64,000 bases of DNA, from contig CANMXP010000004.1 in assembly GCA_947501845.1 (NCBI GenBank), positions 186,001 through 250,000 on the forward strand, read 5' to 3'. Below the pieces are notes generated by a model that saw only the letters and a list, made by a program, of their open reading frames with translations, searched no databases and was not told where the DNA came from. Position numbers and translations under genes: made by a program. Every line of letters starts with the position of its first letter. Within the stretch, counting starts at the first letter, position 1. Below, piece after piece: positions 17,754 to 27,005 of the stretch. The DNA is from an uncultured Flavobacteriaceae bacterium. GTDB lineage: Bacteria; Bacteroidota; Bacteroidia; Flavobacteriales; Flavobacteriaceae.

Positions 17754-18500
17754 TTGAGGTATTTTATAGAACTTTCTTATAATGGTGCTGCGTATCATGG
17801 CTGGCAAAATCAACCCAATGATATATCAGTACAAGAAGTTGTTGAAAAAGCATTGTCCATACTTTTAAAAGAAACGATTTCTATTATGGGGGCAGGTCGT
17901 ACGGATACAGGTGTACACGCTTCTCAAATGTTTGCTCATTTTGATACCCATGCTGTTTTTAATGAAACAAATTTAGTCTTTAAATTGAATTCTTATTTAC
18001 CAAAGGATATTGCCATACGTAATATTTTTAAAGTAAAAGACGAGGCACACGCTCGTTTTGATGCGGTAAGTAGAACTTATTTATATAGAATAGCACTAAA
18101 AAAGGATGTGTTTTCGTTTAATAATAGCTTTTTTGTAAAGCAAGAACTGGATCTAGAAAAAATGAATGAAGCTTCAGAGATTTTATTCAAGTATAAAGAT
18201 TTTCAATGCTTTTCAAAAAGTAATACCGATGTAAAAACGTATTATTGCGATATAATGAAAGCAAAATGGACTTTAGAGAAGAATGAACTTCATTTTGTGA
18301 TAAAAGCCAATCGATTTTTACGCAATATGGTTCGGGCCATTGTAGGCACTATGATTAATATTGGTTTAGGTAAAATAGATGTCCAAGATTTACACACCAT
18401 TATAAAGTCTAAAAATAGGAGTGAAGCAGGATTTTCGGTCCCTGCACATGGGTTATATTTAACTGAAGTGGAATATCCTAACGATATTAAAGATACATGA
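17754..18500 (+). CDS. truA: tRNA pseudouridine(38-40) synthase
   Basis: TruA converts uridines 38-40 of the anticodon stem-loop to pseudouridine. The 248-residue product shows the N-terminal ELSYNGAAYHGWQNQPN, the catalytic-aspartate motif GAGRTDTGVHA (Asp in RTD) and the RFLRNMVRAIVGTMINIG helix. The start is TTG at 17754, giving the normal RYFIELSYNG N-terminus; no ATG is available at that position. A TATCTTTG -7-like element is at 17711-17718. The gene overlaps the following ABC transporter gene by 4 bp. Confidence 0.93.
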   Translation: MRYFIELSYNGAAYHGWQNQPNDISVQEVVEKALSILLKETISIMGAGRTDTGVHASQMFAHFDTHAVFNETNLVFKLNSYLPKDIAIRNIFKVKDEAHARFDAVSRTYLYRIALKKDVFSFNNSFFVKQELDLEKMNEASEILFKYKDFQCFSKSNTDVKTYYCDIMKAKWTLEKNELHFVIKANRFLRNMVRAIVGTMINIGLGKIDVQDLHTIIKSKNRSEAGFSVPAHGLYLTEVEYPNDIKDT

Positions 18501-20266
18501 GTAAAAAACAAGATAAAATATTTGACGTAACCCTGTTTAAACGTCTTTTTCAATATATAAAACCTTATAAATTTGTTTTTTTAGGGTTGGTGCTTTTGGT
18601 GATTCTACTGGCTGTTTTTAGTGCAGCAACGCCTCGTGTCACACAATTTGCTATAGATGATAGTATCACAGGAGAAAACCCTAAAGAGTTTCTCTTTTAT
18701 ATAACGATCATGTTTGCTATTTTAATTTTGCAAACCATATTTCAATTAACATTTATTTATTACGCAGCCTGGTTAGGACAAAGTTTGGTTGTTGATGTAC
18801 GAATAAAATTATTCGATCATTTGTTGCGCTTTAAAATGAAGTATTATGATAATTCTTCGGTAGGCGTACTTATCACAAGAGCAGTAACCGATATGGAGCG
18901 TATTGCAGATATTTTTGGACAGGGTTTATTCATGATTTTTAGAGATTTACTTACCATGGCAGTGGTTTTTGGAATCATGGTTTATACGAATTGGCGCTTA
19001 AGTTTAATCGTATTTATTATGCTGCCTATATTATTGTACGCAACACGTATTTTTCAAAAGTATATGAAGAAAGCTTTTGAAGAAGTTAGAACAGAAGTCT
19101 CCAATTTAAATTCTTTTGTACAAGAGCGACTAACAGGTATGAAGATTCTACAATTATTTACCCGTGAATCTGTTGAACATGAAAACTTTAAAAAAATAAA
19201 CGAACGCCATAAAAAAGGCTGGCTTAAAACTGTTTGGTATAACTCTATTTTTTTTCCGTTAGCAGATTTATCTTCATCGGTTACTATTGGTTTGATAGCC
19301 TGGTATGGTGGTTTAAATGTTGTATTGGAAGGAAAAGTAACCGAAGGGGTTTTAGTAGCATTCATCATGTACATTCCTATGTTGTTTAGGCCCCTGCGTC
19401 AAATAGCAGATAAGTTTAATACACTTCAAATGGGCATGGTAGCAGCTACCAGAGTGTTTAAGGTTTTAGATACAACTTCACAGATTGATGATTTAGGAAC
19501 CCACGTGGCAGAACACTTTAAAGGGCATATAAAATTTGATAATGTCTTTTTTAGCTATGTAGAAGACGAAGAAGTTTTAAAAGGCATTTCTTTTGATGTA
19601 AATGCAGGTGAAACCGTTGCTATAGTAGGAGCAACTGGTGCAGGGAAGTCTACTATTATTAATTTATTGAATCGTTTTTATGAAATTAATGATGGTGTTA
19701 TTTATGTTGATGAGATTGATATTAAACAAGTTACTTTAGAATCTTTACGTACTCAGATAGCAGTGGTACTGCAGGATGTATTTTTATTTGCCGATACCAT
19801 TTTAAATAATATCACATTAAATCATCCAGAGATTACTGAAGACCAAGTTCAACAAGCGGCAAAAGAAATTGGAATTCACGATTTTATAATGAGTTTACCA
19901 AATGGTTACCACTATAATGTAAAAGAAAGAGGGGTAATGCTCTCCTCGGGGCAACGACAACTTATATCGTTTTTAAGAGCCTATGTAACAAACCCGAGTA
20001 TTTTGGTATTGGATGAGGCGACATCATCTGTCGATTCGTATTCAGAACAGCTTATACAAAATGCTACAGATAAAATTACTAAGGGTAGAACCTCTATCAT
20101 TATAGCACACCGATTGGCAACAGTTAAAAAAGCTGATAAAATTATTGTGATGGATGCTGGTAATATTGTAGAGCAAGGAACGCATAAAGAGTTGCTTAAA
20201 AAAGCGGATGGCTATTACAAGAATCTATATGAAGTTCAGTTTTTACAAGAAGAAGAGGTTATATAG
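18497..20266 (+). CDS. ABC exporter, fused permease and ATPase
   Basis: A 589-residue half-transporter of the MsbA/MdlB type that works as a dimer to expel lipids, drugs or peptides. Residues about 20-310 form a six-helix membrane domain. The nucleotide-binding domain (about 345-585) has Walker A GATGAGKST, the signature LSSGQRQL (in place of LSGGQ), Walker B SILVLDEATSSVD and the switch IIAHRL. Coupling to truA by a 4-bp overlap (ATGA) indicates co-transcription, an arrangement common in Flavobacteriaceae. The substrate is unknown. Confidence 0.9.
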   Translation: MSKKQDKIFDVTLFKRLFQYIKPYKFVFLGLVLLVILLAVFSAATPRVTQFAIDDSITGENPKEFLFYITIMFAILILQTIFQLTFIYYAAWLGQSLVVDVRIKLFDHLLRFKMKYYDNSSVGVLITRAVTDMERIADIFGQGLFMIFRDLLTMAVVFGIMVYTNWRLSLIVFIMLPILLYATRIFQKYMKKAFEEVRTEVSNLNSFVQERLTGMKILQLFTRESVEHENFKKINERHKKGWLKTVWYNSIFFPLADLSSSVTIGLIAWYGGLNVVLEGKVTEGVLVAFIMYIPMLFRPLRQIADKFNTLQMGMVAATRVFKVLDTTSQIDDLGTHVAEHFKGHIKFDNVFFSYVEDEEVLKGISFDVNAGETVAIVGATGAGKSTIINLLNRFYEINDGVIYVDEIDIKQVTLESLRTQIAVVLQDVFLFADTILNNITLNHPEITEDQVQQAAKEIGIHDFIMSLPNGYHYNVKERGVMLSSGQRQLISFLRAYVTNPSILVLDEATSSVDSYSEQLIQNATDKITKGRTSIIIAHRLATVKKADKIIVMDAGNIVEQGTHKELLKKADGYYKNLYEVQFLQEEEVI

Positions 20267-20267
20267 T

Positions 20268-21074
20268 TTATTGTACTTGTTTCGAAATTGCTATAGCTGC
20301 TTTTTGAGCCTCTTTAATTTGATCTAACGTACCATTGTAATACATCGTTATTGCAGTAAAAAAACTAAACACTATAAGTAAAACGGTTAGGATTAGCGAA
20401 AAGAAAAGGGTCTTTAATACCATAATTTTAAAACTTAAGCTAAAAAGACGTTTAAAATAGTATGCCGTACACAAAATCTGTGCAGGGATTGATATGAGAC
20501 TAATAATTCCGAAATTAATACCAAAAAACAAGGCCAAGAAGACTAGAATGGAACTACAGATAGCTAGGTGTGTGGTGATATACATATTGGCTACTAAATG
20601 TTCGGTATAGTTATATTTTTTATAATCGAAAAAAACAATTTTTGAAATTAAAGCATACCCAGGAACTATAAGCATGTATACGAAGGACTGATATTCCTGA
20701 ACAAAATTCATATTGTTCCTTTGAAAATCTTCAGCACCTTTTTGAGCAAGAAAATCTACATTCATTAATTCAGGAAAAAACTTATTAGAAATAAACATCT
20801 GGAAACCAGATAGAGTAAGCGCTATGGCGAAATAACTAATAACATCAACATGTTTTTTTCGTGTCCCTTGAATATAACTTTCAATAACGACCTCTGGCTT
20901 TGTAAAAAGCGTTATGAAAGTTTGAAGCAGTTTGTTGTCATAATTAAGAAATGTTTCGCTAAAATGTTCAAATAGGTTTTTAATAGTAAGCCTATTTCTA
21001 ATTACTTTGGCACCGCAAAGCCCACAGAAGTTGGTATCGGGATTCAAATCTTTATTACAGTTTTTACACAGCAT
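20268..21074 (-). CDS. DUF3667 zinc-ribbon membrane protein
   Basis: A 268-residue protein starting with a four-cysteine zinc ribbon (Cys3, Cys6, Cys17, Cys20 in CKNCNKDLNPDTNFCGLCG), followed by a short RLTIKNLFEHFSETFLNYDNKLLQTF segment and about four to five transmembrane helices (from 75 to 250). This is the DUF3667 pattern. The function is unknown. Its start overlaps the end of cdaA by one base, so it is likely translated from the same message; it converges with the ABC exporter gene. Confidence 0.85.
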   Translation of the reverse strand: MLCKNCNKDLNPDTNFCGLCGAKVIRNRLTIKNLFEHFSETFLNYDNKLLQTFITLFTKPEVVIESYIQGTRKKHVDVISYFAIALTLSGFQMFISNKFFPELMNVDFLAQKGAEDFQRNNMNFVQEYQSFVYMLIVPGYALISKIVFFDYKKYNYTEHLVANMYITTHLAICSSILVFLALFFGINFGIISLISIPAQILCTAYYFKRLFSLSFKIMVLKTLFFSLILTVLLIVFSFFTAITMYYNGTLDQIKEAQKAAIAISKQVQ

Positions 21075-21859
21075 TAAGATAGGTCATTTTTAATCATTGC
21101 GATAAGTTGGTTAGCATCTTCAAAAACCACAAATTCACCATCTTTAAAATACGAAATATGTCCTGTTTCCTCACTCACAACAAGAGAAAGCGCATCTGTT
21201 TTTTCGGTAACACCAATAGCTGCTCTATGTCGAAGACCAAAGCGTTGTGGAATATTTTTTTCATTATTTACCGGAAGAATAACTCGTGTTGCTTTTACAA
21301 TATTGTTATTGACTATAATGGCACCATCATGTAACGGACTGTTTTTAAAAAAGATGCTTTCTATTATGGGCTGGGTGACCTTTATATTCATTTCATCTCC
21401 CGACGATGATAAAAAATCCAGACTATTATTTCTCTCAAAAACGATTAAGGCTCCAGTTTTAGACATGGACATTTTGTTGCAAGCTGAAACAATGGCATCA
21501 ATATCGGTTTCATCATTGGTTTCGGTTTTTAAAAACTTAAGTTGTTTTAAAAACTTGCGCCGTCTGTTAAAATTGGTAGAGCCTACCATTAATAAAAACT
21601 TACGGATTTCTGGCTGAAATACAACGATTAAAGCAATAATCCCTACTTTCATAAAACCACCAAAAATACCAGTCAACAACTGCATATCAAGAAATTCGGT
21701 AAGTTTCCAAACCAAATAAATAATGATAATACCTATAAAAATATTAATGGCTACAGTACCTTTTACGAGCTTATAAACATAATAGAGTAAAAGGGCTACA
21801 AGAACGACATCAACATAATCGATGAGGCGTAAGTCTAAAATGTCTTTAAAAATATCCAA
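21074..21859 (-). CDS. cdaA: Diadenylate cyclase CdaA
   Basis: A 261-residue membrane enzyme making cyclic di-AMP from two ATP molecules. Three N-terminal transmembrane helices (about 12-75) precede a DisA_N catalytic domain (about 100-245). Its conserved DGA (LHDGAIIVNN) and RHR (FGLRHRAAIG) motifs are both intact. Cyclic di-AMP controls potassium and osmotic balance and cell-wall stress in many bacteria. It is upstream of the DUF3667 gene with a one-base overlap and downstream of a lipoprotein gene on the same strand. Confidence 0.93.
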   Translation of the reverse strand: MDIFKDILDLRLIDYVDVVLVALLLYYVYKLVKGTVAINIFIGIIIIYLVWKLTEFLDMQLLTGIFGGFMKVGIIALIVVFQPEIRKFLLMVGSTNFNRRRKFLKQLKFLKTETNDETDIDAIVSACNKMSMSKTGALIVFERNNSLDFLSSSGDEMNIKVTQPIIESIFFKNSPLHDGAIIVNNNIVKATRVILPVNNEKNIPQRFGLRHRAAIGVTEKTDALSLVVSEETGHISYFKDGEFVVFEDANQLIAMIKNDLS

Positions 21860-21894
21860 TAGTAGTGGGTTTTGGTAAATTTAAGAAAATATGG

Positions 21895-22587
21895 TTAATC
21901 TGTTATGAATTCGTGGTTCGATATTTTTACAAGTCCTAATTCAAAACTATTCAATTTAGATTTAATGCTTATATAATCTTGAAAAGACAAATTTTTGTTG
22001 TAGCCTACACTTATTATGATGTTTCCATGGTGAAGTAAATCAGATTTAATACCATTAAGTAAGTCCTCCTTTTTTGAATAGTAACTTGTAGAACATTTAC
22101 CAGTAGCGAAATTAATAGGGATTGAGTCATTTGAAACCACATGTACGTATATTTCTTGATTTGGTTCTATTTCATATTTAGTATGCTTACCAATCTCCCT
22201 GATGGTTTCTTCATGATAAATGACATCTGTAAACTCAATAAACCCTAAATTTTTTCTACTAGTATCGCTGCAGGTAAAGTAGTTTTTGGCATCTTTATTT
22301 TTATGGCTTGCATTTTGTTTTTTCTCTTGAAGAAACTTGATGTGTGGAATTGCTTGTCTAAGCGTTAAACGCTTATCAACATTAACCAGCCAGTTTGTGG
22401 TGCTAATCAGGTTTTTTCTATTTAACTCAACACTATCTTTTTGAGTTTCATCATAAAATAAATAAGCAGGAGATACATCATTTATTTCTGTGATTTCAGA
22501 ATGACTTATTTCTGGTAGGAGAATAACCTTTTCTTTTCCGCAGGAAATCATAATCAAAAATAATCCAAGTACTAAGAACTGTTTCAT
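21895..22587 (-). CDS. Lipoprotein with ExbD-like C-terminal part
   Basis: A 230-residue predicted lipoprotein: signal MKQFLVLGLFLIMISC with Cys16. The middle is Lys/Asn-rich. The C-terminal segment (IIISVGYNKNLSFQDYISIKSKLNSFELGLVKI) resembles the periplasmic fold of ExbD/TolR-type proteins, where a strand, a helix and a second strand repeat. That likeness is by eye and tentative. It lies 1 bp after folP and 35 bp before cdaA on the same strand, so all probably belong to one transcript. Confidence 0.65.
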   Translation of the reverse strand: MKQFLVLGLFLIMISCGKEKVILLPEISHSEITEINDVSPAYLFYDETQKDSVELNRKNLISTTNWLVNVDKRLTLRQAIPHIKFLQEKKQNASHKNKDAKNYFTCSDTSRKNLGFIEFTDVIYHEETIREIGKHTKYEIEPNQEIYVHVVSNDSIPINFATGKCSTSYYSKKEDLLNGIKSDLLHHGNIIISVGYNKNLSFQDYISIKSKLNSFELGLVKISNHEFITD

Positions 22588-22588
22588 A

Positions 22589-23413
22589 TTAGGTATTTAA
22601 AAATTCAGCCAATTTAATACATTCCATAGCTTCCTTAACATCATGAACTCTTAAAATCGAAGCATTTTTTTGTAAGGCAATCGTGTTTAAAATGCTGGTG
22701 CCATTAAGAGATTCTTTAGCCGAAGTTTTTAAGGCTTTGTATATCATAGATTTTCTGGAAACACCAACTAATAATGGTTTTTCTATTATTTTAAAAAGAT
22801 CAAGCTTATTGAGTATTTCGTAATTCTGTTCTAAAGTTTTGGCGAACCCAAATCCTGGATCAACGATAATATCAGCCATCCCAAGCTGTTTGGTAGTAGC
22901 TATACGTTCGGAAAAATAATAAAGCATTTCTTTAATAATATCATCGTAATCTGTTTGTTGCTGCATGGTTTTTGGGGTGCCCTTCATATGCATCATGATA
23001 TACGGAACCTGCAGATTGGCAACAGTTTGCAACATGTTATGGTCTAATTTTCCAGCAGAAATATCATTAATTAATGCAGCTCCATATTCTATACATGCCT
23101 TTGCGATGTTACTTCTAAAGGTATCAATAGAAAGTAGAGTATCAGGAAATTCCTTTAAAATTAATTGAACAATAGGTAAGATTCTGTTAAGTTCGTCTGC
23201 TTCACTCACATGGCCTGCATTAGGGCGCGAACTATAAGCACCAACATCAATAAAAGTAGCCCCTTCATTAAGCATTAATTCAACATGCTTTAAAATATCA
23301 TGCTCGTTTTTATGTTGTCCGCCATCGTAAAACGAGTCGGGTGTAATATTTAGAATACCCATCACTTTTGGTGATGTTAAATCAATGAGTTTTCCTTTAC
23401 AATTTATCGTCAT
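22589..23413 (-). CDS. folP: Dihydropteroate synthase
   Basis: A 274-residue TIM-barrel enzyme joining 4-aminobenzoate to dihydropterin pyrophosphate in folate synthesis, the target of sulfonamides. Signatures: the first, LTSPKVMGILNITPDSFYDG; the second, FIDVGAYSSRPNAGHVSE; and later MHMKGTPKTMQ, DPGFGFAKT and LVGVSRKSMI. All key residues seem present and the length is normal. It probably heads the folP-lipoprotein-cdaA-DUF3667 transcript. It is divergent from the DUF1599 gene. Confidence 0.95.
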   Translation of the reverse strand: MTINCKGKLIDLTSPKVMGILNITPDSFYDGGQHKNEHDILKHVELMLNEGATFIDVGAYSSRPNAGHVSEADELNRILPIVQLILKEFPDTLLSIDTFRSNIAKACIEYGAALINDISAGKLDHNMLQTVANLQVPYIMMHMKGTPKTMQQQTDYDDIIKEMLYYFSERIATTKQLGMADIIVDPGFGFAKTLEQNYEILNKLDLFKIIEKPLLVGVSRKSMIYKALKTSAKESLNGTSILNTIALQKNASILRVHDVKEAMECIKLAEFLNT

Positions 23414-23518
23414 TTATACCTTTTTGTATGGTGTTTGTACTAAGTTAAAAACTTTAATACTGAAACCTTGATGGTTAAGCTTTTTTATGCGAAATTTACG
23501 CAAAATACATTTTAATTC

Positions 23519-24055
23519 ATGCAAGATACTTCAAAACAATATGATGCCGTAATTGATACGTGTAAAAGTTTATTTATTAAAAAAATGTCGGATTATGGTA
23601 GTGCTTGGCGCATCTTGCGTTTGCCATCACTTACCGATCAAATTTTTATTAAAGCACAGCGTATAAGAGGACTTCAGGAAAATGATGTTAGAAAAGTAGA
23701 TGAAGGCGAGGTGAGTGAATTTATTGGTATTATTAACTACTGCATTATGGCTTTAATACAGTTAGAGAAAGGCGTGGTTGAACAACCCGATTTATCTACA
23801 GAAGCAGCTACTAAACTATACGAGAAACAAGTAGCCATTACCAAGCAACTCATGCAGGACAAAAATCATGACTATGGTGAAGCGTGGCGGGATATGCGAG
23901 TAAGTAGTTTAACCGATTTAATTTTACAAAAATTATTGCGAGTTAAACAAATAGAGGATAATGCAGGTAAAACTTTGGTGAGTGAAGGTATTGATGCGAA
24001 TTACCAGGATATGATAAATTATGCCATTTTTGCGTTGATTCATTTAAACGAATAA
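23519..24055 (+). CDS. DUF1599 protein with internal duplication
   Basis: A 178-residue soluble protein built of two similar halves. KKMSDYGSAWRILRLPSLTD (about 22-41) is matched by DKNHDYGEAWRDMRVSSLTD (about 115-134). Each is followed by a basic helix (KAQRIRGLQ and KLLRVKQIE) and an I/MxxxINYxIxALIxL helix. This is the DUF1599 repeat, conserved in Bacteroidota. The helical pattern with conserved acidic and Tyr residues recalls MazG-like nucleotide folds, but this is only a hint. The stop is 1 bp before the next gene, so the two are co-transcribed. Confidence 0.85.
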   Translation: MQDTSKQYDAVIDTCKSLFIKKMSDYGSAWRILRLPSLTDQIFIKAQRIRGLQENDVRKVDEGEVSEFIGIINYCIMALIQLEKGVVEQPDLSTEAATKLYEKQVAITKQLMQDKNHDYGEAWRDMRVSSLTDLILQKLLRVKQIEDNAGKTLVSEGIDANYQDMINYAIFALIHLNE

Positions 24056-24056
24056 T

Positions 24057-25388
24057 ATGAAAACACTTGTTACTATTTGTCGGGGTTTAGTTGGCGGACT
24101 ATTTATTTTTTCGGGACTTATTAAACTAAACGACCCATTGGGAGTGTCTTATAAACTACAAGAATATTTTAGTCCCGATGTGTTAAACATGCCTTCTTTT
24201 GAGCCTTATGCTTTGATAATAGCAATCTTAATGGTCGTGTTAGAGGTGGTTTTGGGTGTTTTTTTGTTAATAGGCTATAAGCGAAAGTTTACTGTTTGGA
24301 GCCTGTTTGTTTTAATTGTGTTTTTTACATTCTTAACGTTTTATGCTTGGTATTTTGATAAAGTTAAAGATTGCGGGTGTTTTGGTGATTTTTTAAAGCT
24401 AAAACCTTTTGAGAGTTTTATTAAAGATTTAGTTCTGTTAGTATTAATTGTTATTTTGCTATTTGGAATAAAACACATTAAGCCCGTTTTTAGCAAATTT
24501 ACAACTACAATAATAGCTTTGGTTGGTTTTCTTGGAAGCCTTTGGTTTGGATATCATGTTATCATGCATTTGCCAACTTGGGATTTTAGGGCCTATAAGA
24601 TAGGAGCTAATATTCAAGAAGGCATGAGTGTTCCCGAAGATGCGGATAAACCTATTGTAGAATATAGTTGGAAGTTTAATGTTGGAGGAGAAGAGAAAAT
24701 TGTTGTTACAAATGGTTCTTACCCATCAATAGAAGGAGACTTTGTAAGCGTTGATACTAAAGTTGTTCAAGAAGGGTACCAACCGCCTATTTACGATTTT
24801 TCAATAGAAAGCGAAGGAGAAGATTTAACACAACAGTATTTAGAAGAAGAAAATCTTATAGTGGTTGTATCGTATAGTTTGGAAAAAATAGAGCCAAAAG
24901 GGGCAATGAAGTTAAAAGCTTTATCTCAAGAAGCAACAAAGAATGGTTATAAGGTTATTGGTTTAACAGCTTCGGGAGAAGACGCTAAAAAACGTATTAA
25001 AGAAGCTTATAACATTGATTTCGAATTTTATTTATGTGACGAAAAAGCGCTTAAAACTGTCGTGCGTTCTAATCCTGGGGTTTTAGAATTAGACGCTGGG
25101 ACAGTTAAACAAAAAGTACATTGGAATGGTATAGAGGACTTAGAGCTACCAAAGGTTGAAAGAAAACCAGAAATCATTAAGGACGATGGTATTTTATATT
25201 TAATTGATGGAGCGTCTTTTAAGGAAGAAGATCTAGAGTCTTTAGAATTAGAAGAAGGAGATTTAGAGGAAGCTCATGTTTTAAAAGATAGAAGTGTTTT
25301 AGATTCAATAAACGCAGCAAACAATACTAATTATAGTGGCTTTGTTGAAATTAAACTTAAAAGTAAAGACGTAAATTCAACTAACTAA
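24057..25388 (+). CDS. BT_3928-type DoxX/thioredoxin-fold protein
   Basis: A 443-residue membrane protein. The first 150 residues form a DoxX/MauE-like four-helix bundle with the motifs FSGLIKLNDPLGVSYKLQEY and DCGCFGDFLKL (Cys pair CGC). A long soluble C-terminal part follows, whose IVVVSYSLEK and VIGLTASGED segments fit a thioredoxin-like fold. In the MauE-like families such a Cys-bearing helix bundle relays electrons across the membrane. The gene precedes an ABC permease and a TlpA-like lipoprotein, which would fit a role in extracytoplasmic thiol chemistry. Confidence 0.8.
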   Translation: MKTLVTICRGLVGGLFIFSGLIKLNDPLGVSYKLQEYFSPDVLNMPSFEPYALIIAILMVVLEVVLGVFLLIGYKRKFTVWSLFVLIVFFTFLTFYAWYFDKVKDCGCFGDFLKLKPFESFIKDLVLLVLIVILLFGIKHIKPVFSKFTTTIIALVGFLGSLWFGYHVIMHLPTWDFRAYKIGANIQEGMSVPEDADKPIVEYSWKFNVGGEEKIVVTNGSYPSIEGDFVSVDTKVVQEGYQPPIYDFSIESEGEDLTQQYLEEENLIVVVSYSLEKIEPKGAMKLKALSQEATKNGYKVIGLTASGEDAKKRIKEAYNIDFEFYLCDEKALKTVVRSNPGVLELDAGTVKQKVHWNGIEDLELPKVERKPEIIKDDGILYLIDGASFKEEDLESLELEEGDLEEAHVLKDRSVLDSINAANNTNYSGFVEIKLKSKDVNSTN

Positions 25389-25398
25389 GGACTAGGAA

Positions 25399-26475
25399 CT
25401 GATAAGCTATTTACTAAATAAAATCGCATATGCTCTACTCACGTTATTTGGGGTAGTTACCGTTATTTTCTTTTTATTTAATGTGCTGCCAGGAGATCCT
25501 GCTCAAATGATGCTCGGACAAAATGAGGACAGTGAGCAATTAGCAATCGTAAAACAGAAATACGGATTCGATAAGCCTATAACAACACAGTATTTCTATT
25601 ATATTAATGATTTATCTCCTATTTCATTTCATTCAAAAAAAGAAGCGGATTATACTTTTTTAGGAACAGGAAAGTATAACGCAGCCACGTTGTTTTCAAT
25701 AGGAAATACAACCATTGTTTTAAAGTTTCCGTATTTACGGGAGTCTTTTACAAAACAAGGTAAAAAAGTAAGTCAGGTGTTAGCAGAAACACTACCCAAT
25801 ACCTTTGTTTTAGCTGTAACAGCTATTATAATCGCTATGATTTTAGGTATTTTATTCGGTATAGTATCTGCACTATATAAGGATAGGTGGCTAGATAAAA
25901 CGATTCAAATTTTTAGCACTTTAGGAATGAGTATTCCATCTTTTTTTAGTGCTATTCTATTTGCTTGGTTTTTTGGGTATATATTGCACGAGTATACAAA
26001 TCTGGAAATGACAGGAAGCTTATATGAGCTAGACAATTTTGGTGAAGCCATGCATGTTAAATGGAAAAATTTAATACTCCCAGCGGTTGTATTGGGTATT
26101 CGTCCGTTAGCTGTAGTCATTCAACTCATGCGAAATTCATTGTTAGAAGTTTTTAATCAAGATTATATTCGTACTGCAAGAGCAAAAGGTTTAAGTGAAT
26201 TTCAAATTATAAAAAGACACGCTGTAAAGAATGCTCTAAACCCTGTGGTTACCGCCATATCTGGTTGGTTTGCTTCCATGTTAGCTGGAGCCGTTTTTGT
26301 AGAGTATATTTTTGGCTGGAATGGCTTGGGGAAAGAGATCGTAAATGCTTTAAATACCTTAGATTTGCCAGTCATTATGGGGTCGGTATTAATTATAGCC
26401 TTACTCTTCATAATAATTAATATTTTTGTAGACTTAATTTATGTATGGTTAGATCCAAAAGTGAAGTTGCAATAA
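25399..26475 (+). CDS. DppB/OppB-type ABC permease, noncanonical start
   Basis: A predicted 358-residue inner membrane permease of the dipeptide/oligopeptide ABC family, with the EAA loop RTARAKGLSEFQIIKRHAVKNA and a normal C-terminus. Starting at the GTG at 25483 would remove most of the first transmembrane helix. The frame is open upstream to a TAG at 25393, and the intervening codons read ISYLLNKIAYALLTLFGVVT, the normal family N-terminus. No ATG, GTG or TTG exists there, so translation should begin at CTG (25399) or the next codon ATA. An AAGGA-like sequence is 5-10 bp upstream. No partner DppC, ATPase or binding protein is adjacent. Confidence 0.8.
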   Translation: MISYLLNKIAYALLTLFGVVTVIFFLFNVLPGDPAQMMLGQNEDSEQLAIVKQKYGFDKPITTQYFYYINDLSPISFHSKKEADYTFLGTGKYNAATLFSIGNTTIVLKFPYLRESFTKQGKKVSQVLAETLPNTFVLAVTAIIIAMILGILFGIVSALYKDRWLDKTIQIFSTLGMSIPSFFSAILFAWFFGYILHEYTNLEMTGSLYELDNFGEAMHVKWKNLILPAVVLGIRPLAVVIQLMRNSLLEVFNQDYIRTARAKGLSEFQIIKRHAVKNALNPVVTAISGWFASMLAGAVFVEYIFGWNGLGKEIVNALNTLDLPVIMGSVLIIALLFIIINIFVDLIYVWLDPKVKLQ

Positions 26476-26482
26476 AAGATAT

Positions 26483-26968
26483 ATGAAAAAAATGAACTAT
26501 CTACTTATACTGTTCATCAGCTTTTTGAGTTGTAATACAACAGCTCCAGTACAATTTTCAGAAGAGGCTTTAAACGATACATTTATTACTCAAGAAGGTG
26601 ATCTTATAGCATTCAAAAGTATTTTAGAAAATCATCAAGGGAAAACATTAGTAATTGATGTTTGGGCATCATGGTGCAGGGACTGTATAGAAGGGATGCC
26701 AAAAATTAAAAAATTACAGGAAGAATATAATGATGCGACTTATATTTTCTTGTCTTTGGATAAAACTCAAAAAGCTTGGGAAAGAGGGATTAAAAAGTAT
26801 CAAATAGAAGGCGCGCATTATTTTATGAAATCTGGTTGGGAAGGTGCTTTTGGCAAGTTTTTAGATCTCGATTGGATACCACGTTATATGGTTGTAGATG
26901 CCAAGGGAAACATTAAACTATTTAAAGCTGTTAAAGCTGACGATATAAGAATTGAAGAAAATTTATAA
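26483..26968 (+). CDS. TlpA-like thioredoxin lipoprotein
   Basis: A 161-residue exported thiol protein: lipoprotein signal MKKMNYLLILFISFLSC with Cys17, then a compact thioredoxin domain with active site WASWCRDC (Cys61 and Cys64 approximately) and cis-Pro segment DWIPRYMVVD. It is predicted to act in the envelope as a thiol oxidoreductase. It begins 7 bp after the ABC permease and 37 bp before tpiA. Together with the BT_3928-type protein it suggests a thiol-redox theme in this operon. Confidence 0.85.
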   Translation: MKKMNYLLILFISFLSCNTTAPVQFSEEALNDTFITQEGDLIAFKSILENHQGKTLVIDVWASWCRDCIEGMPKIKKLQEEYNDATYIFLSLDKTQKAWERGIKKYQIEGAHYFMKSGWEGAFGKFLDLDWIPRYMVVDAKGNIKLFKAVKADDIRIEENL

Positions 26969-27005
26969 TAATTAATAAAGTCCTTTTTTAAAGGTTTAAA
27001 TTAAA

